DNA of 64,000 bases from NCBI RefSeq assembly GCF_963678425.1, contig NZ_OY782854.1, positions 792,478 through 856,477 on the forward strand, written 5' to 3'. The notes under the pieces were generated by a model that was not told the DNA's origin, ran no database searches, and worked only from the letters and a program-made list of their open reading frames with translations. A program made the translations under genes and the position numbers. Origin of the DNA: an uncultured Bacteroides sp. (GTDB lineage: Bacteria; Bacteroidota; Bacteroidia; Bacteroidales; Bacteroidaceae). Shown piece after piece: positions 9,899 to 18,520 of the stretch. Each line of letters opens with the position of its first letter. Position 1 is the stretch's first letter.

Positions 9899-10732
9899 AT
9901 GAACACTCGATTTTATTTAACCATTTTGAGTTGTATTTTGGTAGGGACACTTGCGGCTCAGCAAAGCATAAAGAGTAGGCTACCAGACTGGTTTTTCAAA
10001 CTACCCCAACCGGCAGCCAATGAAGAAGTGTATGCGATAGGAATATCAGATCCAGGTATGGATAATACGGATATGGCCCGTCAGCAGGCAATATACCGGT
10101 CTTATTATTTAGTATCTATGATGCTTCAAAGTAATGTAACTAAATTTCATGATTCATCTTCAATAAATTATTCCGGGGTAACAACTACAAAATCCAACGA
10201 TATAGCGAATATACATGGTAATAAAAAGAAAATTGAGATTCAAGTGGTAGATAGCTTTACTACAAAATACAACGAACGGATGTATTTGGTTAAGGGCAGG
10301 CTAACTGAAAATGGTCTGGAAACCCAATCAATTACAAATAGCTCTTATGAGCAAATTGACAATAAATTGTTGCACACAATGGAATCAATTTGCCGAATAG
10401 AGGGACATGATATCTATTACATCATAAAAGACAGCTCTAATAATGTGGTTTCTGTAATGTCTTCTGTAGACAAAAACTTCTATAAAAAAGTAGCTAAAGG
10501 TGAATATGTGTATAAAGATAAAAATATCACAGTCAACACATTACCTTATGGTTTATGGCAGGTCTTTTCTCTTGCATGCATCAGTTCCATCTCTAAGTCA
10601 GGCACAGACTTTAGGAGTGTTTCTAAAGAAGCAATAAAGAACAAATATTACACTTTCTCAATTGAATCTATCCGGTTCTGTGAACAACAGTTGTGTGTAG
10701 AATTGAAAGTTGAATCCTGCCAAATTAGGTAG
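9899..10732 (+). CDS. Secreted LPP20-like protein, paralogue of the one at 5071
   Basis: About 277 residues. I start it at ATG 9899, giving the signal peptide MNTRFYLTILSCILVGTLAA; ATG 9887, which overlaps the upstream stop as TAATG, is an equally possible coupled start adding four residues. After cleavage the LPP20-like landmarks appear: LPDWFFKLPQP, then YAIGISDPGMDNTD, then a helical QQAIYRSYYLVSMML. The same order and wording occur in the protein at 5071-6069, which also follows a caspase gene. The remaining ~180 residues are divergent between the two. Its stop is followed at once by the scar of another caspase gene. Function unknown; I infer a dedicated partner or substrate of the caspase encoded just upstream. 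Confidence 0.73.
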   Translation: MNTRFYLTILSCILVGTLAAQQSIKSRLPDWFFKLPQPAANEEVYAIGISDPGMDNTDMARQQAIYRSYYLVSMMLQSNVTKFHDSSSINYSGVTTTKSNDIANIHGNKKKIEIQVVDSFTTKYNERMYLVKGRLTENGLETQSITNSSYEQIDNKLLHTMESICRIEGHDIYYIIKDSSNNVVSVMSSVDKNFYKKVAKGEYVYKDKNITVNTLPYGLWQVFSLACISSISKSGTDFRSVSKEAIKNKYYTFSIESIRFCEQQLCVELKVESCQIR

Positions 10733-10795
10733 CCCGCCGTGGTGCTTTCGATGAATGTGGGTAGTATGTGGAAGGATTTGGTGATGTTGAAATAA
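10733..10795 (+). pseudogene. C-terminal scar of a lost caspase gene
   Basis: Read in the frame ending at TAA 10793-10795, this short stretch gives PAVVLSMNVGSMWKDLVMLK. That lines up position by position with the last residues of the intact caspases (for example PTVVPSANVGDGWKGVTLK at 13980-14036). It has no start and no catalytic region. The simplest reading is that a further caspase gene once lay here and was deleted down to its last ~20 codons, leaving its downstream partner genes in place. Confidence 0.7.
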
Positions 10796-10821
10796 TAAAA
10801 ATTGTAAACGATTTAAAGTAT

Positions 10822-11325
10822 ATGATTATGGATAAGATACGGAAAGAAAAATTGGAAAATGCGAAAACGTTGCTTCAAAACATAATAGACGAAAAAAAAG
10901 AAATAACTGCTTTATTTGATGTGATTGAAATATTTAATGAAATATTAAAGAAGAAATGGAATGAGTATTTAGTAGAAAAAACAGAAAAAGCAGAAATTAC
11001 TATAAAACATTCCGTAGGAATGCCATTTTTAGAATTAGTAACTCAAAAGAGAAACTCAGAAGGACAAAAGATAATGCATTTGAATCAATTGATTAAAAAT
11101 ACAGAAATAAATACTCCCAGCAATAATGGCAGAATTAGTCATCTATTAGTAACTCCTGTTTCGTTTCCTAAAGAGACTTTTTTAGATGAATTATTAAAAC
11201 AATTGCAAAATCTAAATAAATCACAAGATTATCATTTGACTAATCTATATAAGATAGGGAATTTAATAAATACAATAGATAAAAAGGATCTTTCTACTGA
11301 AAGAGAAATTTATATAAACGAATAG
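10822..11325 (+). CDS. Unknown soluble helical protein
   Basis: I do not recognise this protein of about 167 residues. It has no signal peptide or membrane segment and is rich in Lys, Asn, Ile and Glu, with predicted helices throughout (KIRKEKLENAKTLLQNIIDE at the start, ETFLDELLKQLQNLNK near residue 125). The frame opens at ATG 10768, but that would overlap the caspase scar, so I favour ATG 10822 (10828 is also possible). The DNA is visibly more AT-rich than the caspase genes on both sides, which suggests separate origin. It is followed 24 bases later by a small membrane protein that is coupled to the next caspase gene, so the two may form a unit with it. Confidence 0.55.
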   Translation: MIMDKIRKEKLENAKTLLQNIIDEKKEITALFDVIEIFNEILKKKWNEYLVEKTEKAEITIKHSVGMPFLELVTQKRNSEGQKIMHLNQLIKNTEINTPSNNGRISHLLVTPVSFPKETFLDELLKQLQNLNKSQDYHLTNLYKIGNLINTIDKKDLSTEREIYINE

Positions 11326-11349
11326 TAATAAATTTAATCATATTGTGTT

Positions 11350-11760
11350 ATGGAAAAAAAAGAAATTTTAGACCAGTTGAATGCGGAAATGTCCGACCAA
11401 TCTAAAAAGTGTAATAATACAAGTCGCTATATCGTATATGCGATATTTGCTTCAAGTTGGGGTGGTTTATTTAAAGCAGATGAGTATATTAAAGGGCAAG
11501 CAGACAATAAATTTCTTATAATAATTACACTTGTTTTATCTATCATCTATTTGACACTCGAAGTAGTACATTATTATTTAGGAACTACAGTTGCCAATAG
11601 ACTTTTTGATAAGCTTTATGCCGATAAGATAGATGGTGATATTGCTATAAAAAGAATGAATAAAACAAGTAGTTTAACTTATGTATTAATGACAATTAAG
11701 TTGTCATTAGTTCTCATAATGGTTGCGTTATTATTAATCTATTACATTGGAATACTATGA
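11350..11760 (+). CDS. Small membrane protein coupled to the LRR-caspase gene
   Basis: A 136-residue protein with no signal peptide but two strong membrane spans, about residues 55-77 (FLIIITLVLSIIYLTLEVVH) and 111-134 (a Leu/Ile/Val run near the C-terminus). A weaker hydrophobic stretch lies at 27-40. The N-terminus is a charged cytoplasmic-looking helix and the loop between the spans is basic. Its TGA overlaps the ATG of the LRR-caspase gene (ATGA at 11757-11760), so the two are translationally coupled. The coding DNA is AT-rich like the gene before it. I do not recognise the family. An inner-membrane anchor or signalling partner for the exported caspase is an inference from coupling only. 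Confidence 0.65.
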   Translation: MEKKEILDQLNAEMSDQSKKCNNTSRYIVYAIFASSWGGLFKADEYIKGQADNKFLIIITLVLSIIYLTLEVVHYYLGTTVANRLFDKLYADKIDGDIAIKRMNKTSSLTYVLMTIKLSLVLIMVALLLIYYIGIL

Positions 11761-14039
11761 AACGGATAACTTATGTTTTAATTTTTTTTATGCTCAATAT
11801 GGTCGTTGTTAATATTTGGGGACAAGAGGTCTTTATTGAAGGTGTGAAATATGATGTTCATGAAAATGAGGGTGTTGCCGATTGTATTGGTACAGATGGT
11901 AGTATTGAGACATTGATAATCCCATCGTCTATCATATATAATGGAAAGACATTTTCTATCACAAAAATAGGATATACCGGATTTAAAAATATGTATCACA
12001 ATTTAAAAAGTGTTGTTATCCCTAAAGGTGTTACTAAAATTGATAAAGGTGCTTTCTCAGATTGTACTAGCCTTACTTCCGTGTCCATTCCTGAGGGTGT
12101 TACTGTCATTGGAAATTCTGCTTTTTCAGGTTGCTCAAGTATTACTTCCATAATATTGCCGAATAGTGTTACTAATATTGATAATGGAGCTTTTTCAGGC
12201 TGTGAAAAACTTTCCACTATTTCTCTCGGTGGTGTTATAGTTATTGATAAATATGCATTTCAAAACTGTACAGATCTGACGACCATTTCAATTCCTAATA
12301 GAGTTATCTGTATTGACGAAGCTGCCTTCTTTAATTCGGGGCTTATTTCTGTTTCTTTGCCCGCAAGTATAAGATTTGTTTCCAAAGGCGCTTTTGGTTG
12401 TTGTAAAAATCTCACCTCAGTGACAATAGGCGACGGGATAATAAGTATCGGAGATGAGGCTTTCCAATTTTGTAGCAATCTAACTTCGATTAATATACCT
12501 AACAGCGTGACATTTTTCGGTAAAGATTTTATTGGCTGGACGTCAAGCGATAAATTAGAAAGCGTAGTTCTTCCTGACAATAAGCCTGTTGGTGATTTAA
12601 GTTTTTTACAGATACCTAATATTAAAGAAGTAAGAGGACATAATACTTTATTACCCGACTATGTTACTCCAGACCTTTTCTCATATCAAAATCAGAGTAA
12701 AATTGCTGCAATAGCCACTTCTTTTAGCAACTACGCTTTTTCGCGGGTAACAACCAAGATTTCAGAATGGCAAAAGAAAAAAGAGTTTGAAACAACAGCT
12801 CAATGGAAAATACGTGTTACAGAGGAAGCCCGTAAGCAAAAAATTTCTCAGATTATTGAAGAGGTTAAAAAGACGTTTATTACCGAACGTACACCAAAGA
12901 AGTTACAATGTACATTAGACACTTATGATGCAGATAATAGTATATATACTGTCAAATCTGAGCTTTTGGGCGCTATATATGTAAAAACTTCTATTGATGG
13001 GGCACAAACTTTAAAAAAAGAATGGAATAATATAACAATTATACCTCAGTATGGAGTGGTAAATGATCAATTAGGTTTATTGAACTGTACTTTTAAGCTA
13101 GCGAACAAAATTACTGGTAAAAATTTGACCTATAATAGTGTTAAGAATTTTAATGGTGATAAGGCTTCCGACTTAGCCATCAATCTTCCACCTTTGGAGA
13201 TTGATTTTTCTGGTAGCACCGGAAAGATGGCTGAACCGACAGCACCTGTCGTAAAAGATATAGATGTAGATTTGAGCATCCCTTCCACCTCTACTGTCAA
13301 CTCCAAAACCTTTGCTGTGGTAATCGGCAACGAGAATTATCAACGAGCTGCTAAGGTAGCTTATGCCGTTAACGATGCCAAAGTATTTGCCGGTTATTGC
13401 CAAAAAACATTGGGTCTACCAGCATCCAATGTTCGTCTCTATAAGGATGCTACTTACGGTTCCATGCTGGCTGCGGTAAAAGACATTCAGTCTATAGCCG
13501 ATGCTTATCACGGCGAAATCAATGTGATATTTTACTATGCCGGTCATGGTATTCCTGCCGAAAATACCAAAGAGGCCTACCTGCTTCCGGTGGATGCCGA
13601 CGGTACACAACCCGAAGCCTGCTATCCTCTCAGTCTGCTTTATAAAAAGCTCGAAGGGCTGAATGCAAAATCTACATTGGTATTTATGGATGCCTGTTTC
13701 AGCGGAGCACAACGGGGCGAGGGTATGTTGGCTTCGGCACGTGGCGTGGTATTAAAACCGAAATTTGATGCGCCGCAGGGCAATATGGTGGTATTCAGTG
13801 CCACCCAAGGCGACGAAACGGCTTATCCCTACAAAGAAAAAGGACACGGGCTGTTTACCTACTTCCTGCTTAAAAAGCTACAGGATACCAAAGGCGCAGT
13901 TACCCTTGGAGATTTAAGCAATTATGTTACCACCAACGTCAGCCAACAATCTATTGTGGTAAACCGAAAAAGTCAGACACCGACTGTTGTGCCTTCGGCG
14001 AATGTAGGCGATGGTTGGAAAGGGGTGACGTTGAAGTAA
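11757..14039 (+). CDS. Secreted BspA-type LRR / caspase-fold protease
   Basis: A 760-residue protein with a signal peptide (residues 1-21, ending IWGQ). Residues ~45-300 are BspA/LRR_5 leucine-rich repeats, recognisable as successive LTSVSIPEGVTVIGNSAFSG-type units of about 23 residues. BspA repeats in other bacteria bind host or other surface proteins. Residues ~330-470 hold the array's shared middle domain (ISEWQKKKEFE, YDADNSIYTVKSE). The C-terminal part is a C14 caspase domain with His597 in YYAGHG and Cys647 in MDACFSG. The end of the gene is almost identical in DNA to that of the caspase at 7572. Start ATG 11757 overlaps the stop of the membrane-protein gene. The same protease is thus joined to a different recognition module. 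Confidence 0.92.
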   Translation: MKRITYVLIFFMLNMVVVNIWGQEVFIEGVKYDVHENEGVADCIGTDGSIETLIIPSSIIYNGKTFSITKIGYTGFKNMYHNLKSVVIPKGVTKIDKGAFSDCTSLTSVSIPEGVTVIGNSAFSGCSSITSIILPNSVTNIDNGAFSGCEKLSTISLGGVIVIDKYAFQNCTDLTTISIPNRVICIDEAAFFNSGLISVSLPASIRFVSKGAFGCCKNLTSVTIGDGIISIGDEAFQFCSNLTSINIPNSVTFFGKDFIGWTSSDKLESVVLPDNKPVGDLSFLQIPNIKEVRGHNTLLPDYVTPDLFSYQNQSKIAAIATSFSNYAFSRVTTKISEWQKKKEFETTAQWKIRVTEEARKQKISQIIEEVKKTFITERTPKKLQCTLDTYDADNSIYTVKSELLGAIYVKTSIDGAQTLKKEWNNITIIPQYGVVNDQLGLLNCTFKLANKITGKNLTYNSVKNFNGDKASDLAINLPPLEIDFSGSTGKMAEPTAPVVKDIDVDLSIPSTSTVNSKTFAVVIGNENYQRAAKVAYAVNDAKVFAGYCQKTLGLPASNVRLYKDATYGSMLAAVKDIQSIADAYHGEINVIFYYAGHGIPAENTKEAYLLPVDADGTQPEACYPLSLLYKKLEGLNAKSTLVFMDACFSGAQRGEGMLASARGVVLKPKFDAPQGNMVVFSATQGDETAYPYKEKGHGLFTYFLLKKLQDTKGAVTLGDLSNYVTTNVSQQSIVVNRKSQTPTVVPSANVGDGWKGVTLK

Positions 14040-14053
14040 AAAAAAATAAAAAT

Positions 14054-16540
14054 ATGTATATTATGAAACAATTAAGTTGCATTCTGATTTTAATCAATTT
14101 ATCGATAACAGCCCTGACGCAGAATAACGTTAAATATGTCATTGAACCTAAGTTTGAGGATCTATGGTGTGTAAGAAAACAATTTTTTCACAACGGTTTA
14201 GGCCCAGTAAAAATAGGAGGGAAATGGGGTTACATAAATAAGAGTGGAGAATTCATTATAAAACCTCAGTTTGATCACGCCTATGAATTTAATGATAATG
14301 GATTGGCTAGTGTAGATATTAATGGAAGATGTGGGTATATTAATAAATTTGGAAAGCTTGTAATTGAACCACAATTTGAGGTTGCAATTAATTTTGACTC
14401 TACGGGATACGCAGAGGTACAACAGAATAAAAAACGTGGATTAATAAATATGAGTGGAAAATTCATTTTAGAACCCAAATATGAAGATGTTGATTTGTTT
14501 TACAAGGAGAAGTTAATCGCTGTATGTGAAAAAGGGAAATGGGGATATTTAGATTTAAACGGAAGATATGTCATAAAACCTCAGTTTGAGAGAATTGATT
14601 ATGATGGCTTTTCTAAGAATGGATTAACGGCAGTAAGCTTGAATGGAAAATATGGAATTATCAATAAAAATGGGAAGTTTATACTTAAGCCTCAATTTAA
14701 ATTTGCATCATTGTTTGAGGAGAATAATTTAGTGCTAGTGGAAGATATAGATGGCAAATGGGGTTATATTGATATTGATGGAAATTTCATAATAAAGCCT
14801 CAATTTGATGAAATGTTTTTCTTCAAGGAAGATGGTTTAGCAAGAGTATATAAGACTGGAAAAGCAGGATGCATAAATGAGAGAGGTGAGTTTATTATAG
14901 AACCTCAATTTGAATTTCTTGCATTTGCTCCCACTAACAATCATTTAGCTCCAGCCAAAAAAAATGGGAAATGGGGATATATAGATAAAAGTGGAAAATT
15001 TGTGATAGAGCTACAGTTTGACGTTGATTTTGCTGATGGTTTTGCCCCTAATGGTTTGGCTAGAGTTAAAACAAACGGTAAATGGGGCTTTATAGACAAA
15101 AGTGGACAATTTGTTATTAATCCACAATTTGATGAAGCATATCCTTTTGATATAAATAACCTGGCATTAGTAAAAGTATCCGGCAAATGGGGGCAAATTA
15201 AAAAATATTTATTGAATGACCAGATAAAAGAATATGTAACTGATAAAATTAACCAATGGCAGCAAAAAGGAGAATTTGAGAAAATAGCAGATTATCAAAA
15301 AAGAGTTAATACACAAGCCAGAAATCAGAAAATAGAAGCATATACACAAGAAGCAGTTGAAAAATTGAAATCAGAATTCAAAAAAGCAATTGTTACAAGC
15401 GAATTTGAATTGAAAGAATATGATGCAGATAATGAGACTTTTTTAATTCACTCCAAATCGTTGAATAATTTTTCCATTAAGGTGCCTATATCAGAAGCAT
15501 CTGCCTTTAAGCAAAATTGGACGAACATGCAGTTCAGTGGGTATGACTTTTACATTGACAACAACAAATTTCAATTGGGAAAGCTGACGGCTACCAATCC
15601 AGTCAACCATAAAGATTATAGTTATGACTGCAAGCAAGTAACTACTTATGTAGCAAACAATATCACATATAATTTTGACCCGATAGAAGTTGATGTAGCT
15701 CAAAATGTAAATGGAAAGAACAACTCTAAAATTGAATCTAAAAATATTGAATTAGGCAAGTCGGATATCGACATCAATATCCCTGTCAACAAAGCCACTA
15801 ATGACAAAACCTTTGCCATTATCATAGCCAACGAAAACTACCAGCGTGAGGGTCAGGTAATTTTTGCACGCAACGATGGCGATACTTTCCGCAAATACTG
15901 CCTGCAAACCTTAGGCTTACCCGAAAAGAATGTTCATTTTGTGGAAAATGCCACCTTGAACAATTTTCGTGGCGAAATAAACTGGCTGTCGAGTGTAGCC
16001 GATGCTTACAAGGGCGAAGCCAACATTATTTTCTATTACGCCGGTCATGGTATTCCCGACGAAAGTTCGAAATCGGCTTATCTCTTGCCGGTGGATGGTT
16101 ACGGTTCGGACGTGACAACGGGCTATAAATTGGATGATTTGTATGCCAAACTTGGTGCGTTACAAGTGAAAAACATCACCTTGTTTATGGATGCCTGCTT
16201 CAGCGGTTCACAACGCAGCGGTCAGATGCTGGCTTCGGCACGCGGTGTAGCTATTCGGATTAAACAAGATGTGCCTCAGGGCAATATGGTGGTGTTCAGT
16301 GCTGCAAAAGGCGACGAAACGGCTTATCCTTACAAGGAAAAAGGTCACGGGTTGTTTACCTACTTCCTGCTTAAGAAGCTGCAGGAAACCAAAGGCGCAG
16401 TTACGCTGGGCGAGCTAAGTAGCTATATCACTGCCAACGTCAGCCAACAATCCATCGTAGTAAACAGCAAAAGCCAAACACCTACTGTTGTGCCTTCGGC
16501 AAATGTGGAAAATGAATGGAGAAATTTTAAAATAAAATAG
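14054..16540 (+). CDS. Secreted nine-WG-repeat / caspase-fold protease
   Basis: About 828 residues from ATG 14054 (ATG 14063, giving MKQLSCILILINLSITALTQ, is equally plausible as the signal-peptide start). Nine complete WG repeats and a tenth partial one follow in direct tandem, each about 37-45 residues, of the form KWGYIDKSGKFVI.PQFD. The shared middle domain (INQWQQKGEFE, YDADNETFLIHSK) comes next, then the C14 caspase domain with His665 in YYAGHG and Cys715 in MDACFSG. The last 100 codons resemble those of the other copies, but with less exact DNA identity. The gene starts 14 bases after the LRR-caspase stop and ends 9 bases before a secreted transglutaminase-like gene, so all three should share a transcript. 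Confidence 0.92.
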   Translation: MYIMKQLSCILILINLSITALTQNNVKYVIEPKFEDLWCVRKQFFHNGLGPVKIGGKWGYINKSGEFIIKPQFDHAYEFNDNGLASVDINGRCGYINKFGKLVIEPQFEVAINFDSTGYAEVQQNKKRGLINMSGKFILEPKYEDVDLFYKEKLIAVCEKGKWGYLDLNGRYVIKPQFERIDYDGFSKNGLTAVSLNGKYGIINKNGKFILKPQFKFASLFEENNLVLVEDIDGKWGYIDIDGNFIIKPQFDEMFFFKEDGLARVYKTGKAGCINERGEFIIEPQFEFLAFAPTNNHLAPAKKNGKWGYIDKSGKFVIELQFDVDFADGFAPNGLARVKTNGKWGFIDKSGQFVINPQFDEAYPFDINNLALVKVSGKWGQIKKYLLNDQIKEYVTDKINQWQQKGEFEKIADYQKRVNTQARNQKIEAYTQEAVEKLKSEFKKAIVTSEFELKEYDADNETFLIHSKSLNNFSIKVPISEASAFKQNWTNMQFSGYDFYIDNNKFQLGKLTATNPVNHKDYSYDCKQVTTYVANNITYNFDPIEVDVAQNVNGKNNSKIESKNIELGKSDIDINIPVNKATNDKTFAIIIANENYQREGQVIFARNDGDTFRKYCLQTLGLPEKNVHFVENATLNNFRGEINWLSSVADAYKGEANIIFYYAGHGIPDESSKSAYLLPVDGYGSDVTTGYKLDDLYAKLGALQVKNITLFMDACFSGSQRSGQMLASARGVAIRIKQDVPQGNMVVFSAAKGDETAYPYKEKGHGLFTYFLLKKLQETKGAVTLGELSSYITANVSQQSIVVNSKSQTPTVVPSANVENEWRNFKIK

Positions 16541-16549
16541 AGCTTAAAT

Positions 16550-18013
16550 ATGAAAAAACGGATCCTATTCATAATGTTGATCTGCATGATTTCAAAGGTT
16601 GTCATGGCTCAGCAAAATGAAAAATCGGAAATGCAAAAAATGCAGGATGATTTTGAAAAGTACAAAAAGGAAGCTACTGATGACTTTAATAGCTACCGAG
16701 ACAAAATAAACAAGGAGTTTGCCGACTACATGAAACAGGAATGGGAAGCTTTTCAGACTTTCAAAGGAATTCCTGTTCCCAAAAGTCCCGATCCGGTAAC
16801 ACCGCCTGTAAAGAAAGACCCACAGGAAAAACCGGAAGATCATCCGGTACCTCAGGGAAAAGTTATCCCGTTACCAGAACCGCAAAAACAACCGCAACCA
16901 ATAGAGCCAATTCCTGTTGCACCCCAAAAGGAGGATTTGTCGGTAATTGATTTCAACTTTTTTGCTGTACCGTGTTCGGTAGTGTGGAATGACAGTTTGA
17001 AGTTTAGGCTCGCTTCATTAGATGGCAACACATTGGCGGCAGCGTGGAACCGATTGGCTGGTAGGTCATACAATGGTTTTCTGGCCGATTGCATCAGCCT
17101 GCGTTCAAAACTGGAATTGTGCGATTGGGGTTACGTAGAGCTTGTGCGTCAGATCACAGGAACAATTTACGGTTCACCCAAAACGAATGAGGCTGTATTT
17201 CTTCAGATGTTTGTGCTAAGCCAGACTGGTTATAAAGTTCGTATTGCACAAGTAGAAAATGAACAACTGGTATTACTCGTCAATACAGATTATGAAATGT
17301 ATAACAAGATGTTTCTGCAGATTGGTGATGCAAAGTTTTACTTGGTTGATTCGAGCGCGAAACAGCTAAAGGTACTAAATGAAGGTTTACCGAAAGAACA
17401 GCCTGTTTCAATGCGCATTGAGAATGAACAATTAGCAAATAAAACCGAAACGACTCAAAAGGTTTTTATCTCAAAAGCATATCCTGTTGAAACGGTACGT
17501 ACCGGAGTAAATAAGGAGCAGATGGATTTTTATGATACCTATCCTCAGTGCGACTGGAAGGTTTATGCCAACACTCCATTGAGCGAAACGGTAAAAAATA
17601 ACTTGTATCCCGTATTGCAATTTGCTCTCAAGGGTAAATCGGAAGCAGAGGCTGCTAATATGCTGATTAATTTTGTTCAGACAGCCTTTGAATACAAAAC
17701 CGACGAGGAACAATTTGGGTATGAACGACCATTTTTCCCCGATGAGTTATTTTATTATCCTTATTGTGATTGTGAAGATAGAGCTGTATTGTATTCTACT
17801 CTTGTGCATGATTTATTGCATCTAAAAGTCGTATTGCTGCATTATCCCAATCATTTAGCGACAGCAGTACATTTTAATGAAGATGTTAGTGGTGATTATT
17901 TCATGGTGAATAACTTAAAATATCTGGTGTGCGACCCTACTTATATTGGTGCACCCATTGGCGATGCCATGCCTCAGTTTAAAAATGTACAGGCAGAGGT
18001 GGTTATTCCATAA
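16550..18013 (+). CDS. Secreted transglutaminase-like protein
   Basis: A 487-residue protein: signal peptide (1-20), a charged coiled-coil segment (about 24-70), a Pro/Lys/Gln-rich linker (about 77-125) and a globular C-terminal half. The C-terminus holds a transglutaminase-fold triad in the right order and spacing: Cys408 in CDCEDRAVLYS, His441 in HLATAVHF, Asp462 in VCDPTYIGAP. Such domains act as cysteine proteases, peptidases or crosslinking enzymes. The linker looks like a periplasmic spacer. It lies 9 bases downstream of a caspase gene and is the third kind of exported cysteine-dependent or partner protein in this array. Whether it acts on the same substrates as the caspases is unknown. 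Confidence 0.8.
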   Translation: MKKRILFIMLICMISKVVMAQQNEKSEMQKMQDDFEKYKKEATDDFNSYRDKINKEFADYMKQEWEAFQTFKGIPVPKSPDPVTPPVKKDPQEKPEDHPVPQGKVIPLPEPQKQPQPIEPIPVAPQKEDLSVIDFNFFAVPCSVVWNDSLKFRLASLDGNTLAAAWNRLAGRSYNGFLADCISLRSKLELCDWGYVELVRQITGTIYGSPKTNEAVFLQMFVLSQTGYKVRIAQVENEQLVLLVNTDYEMYNKMFLQIGDAKFYLVDSSAKQLKVLNEGLPKEQPVSMRIENEQLANKTETTQKVFISKAYPVETVRTGVNKEQMDFYDTYPQCDWKVYANTPLSETVKNNLYPVLQFALKGKSEAEAANMLINFVQTAFEYKTDEEQFGYERPFFPDELFYYPYCDCEDRAVLYSTLVHDLLHLKVVLLHYPNHLATAVHFNEDVSGDYFMVNNLKYLVCDPTYIGAPIGDAMPQFKNVQAEVVIP

Positions 18014-18064
18014 TTGTTGATTGTATAGCCTTATCTGCAGAAAGTAAAATTAGTAGAGAAACCA

Positions 18065-18427
18065 ATGACATACTTGGAGAATGTTTGCAATATTATTGAT
18101 TCGGTTGCGAAACGGGTAGTACTTGAAGTACCTGAATCAGGTATATTTGCACCTGTATATGATTTTTTCAAGAATACGGATCCAAAATTAGCTATTGACA
18201 GCTATAGGTTGAAAGTATTTAAAATGCCAACCGAAGATGTTCCTGATGAGAAACAGCGTTACATTGAGGCTTTGGTATTTGCCCAAGATGGTGATTATGT
18301 AGCAAGTACTTTACTGCTGGGAGGTTATAAAGATACAATAATAAATGAATTGAACTCAAAAGAATTTCCTGAAAAGCTGAACAATACATTTATTGAATTA
18401 ACCTATATGCTTTTGCATCCGGATTAA
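18065..18427 (+). CDS. Small uncharacterised protein at end of caspase array
   Basis: A 120-residue acidic protein without signal peptide or membrane span. It has alternating helices and strands (ESGIFAPVYDFFKNTDPKLA; RYIEALVFAQDGDYVASTLL). I do not recognise it. It lies 51 bases downstream of the transglutaminase-like gene on the same strand and is the last gene before a convergent toxin-antitoxin pair. A cytoplasmic partner or immunity-type protein of the array is possible but is only inferred from position. The start ATG 18065 has an AT-rich leader typical of this genome. Confidence 0.6.
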   Translation: MTYLENVCNIIDSVAKRVVLEVPESGIFAPVYDFFKNTDPKLAIDSYRLKVFKMPTEDVPDEKQRYIEALVFAQDGDYVASTLLLGGYKDTIINELNSKEFPEKLNNTFIELTYMLLHPD

Positions 18428-18520
18428 AGCCGACATATAGGATCGCTTTCCAATGCAAATAAGCTTCAACAACATCATATTATTGTAATTGTTGCACCAC
18501 TGGTACGACAATTGCAAAGT

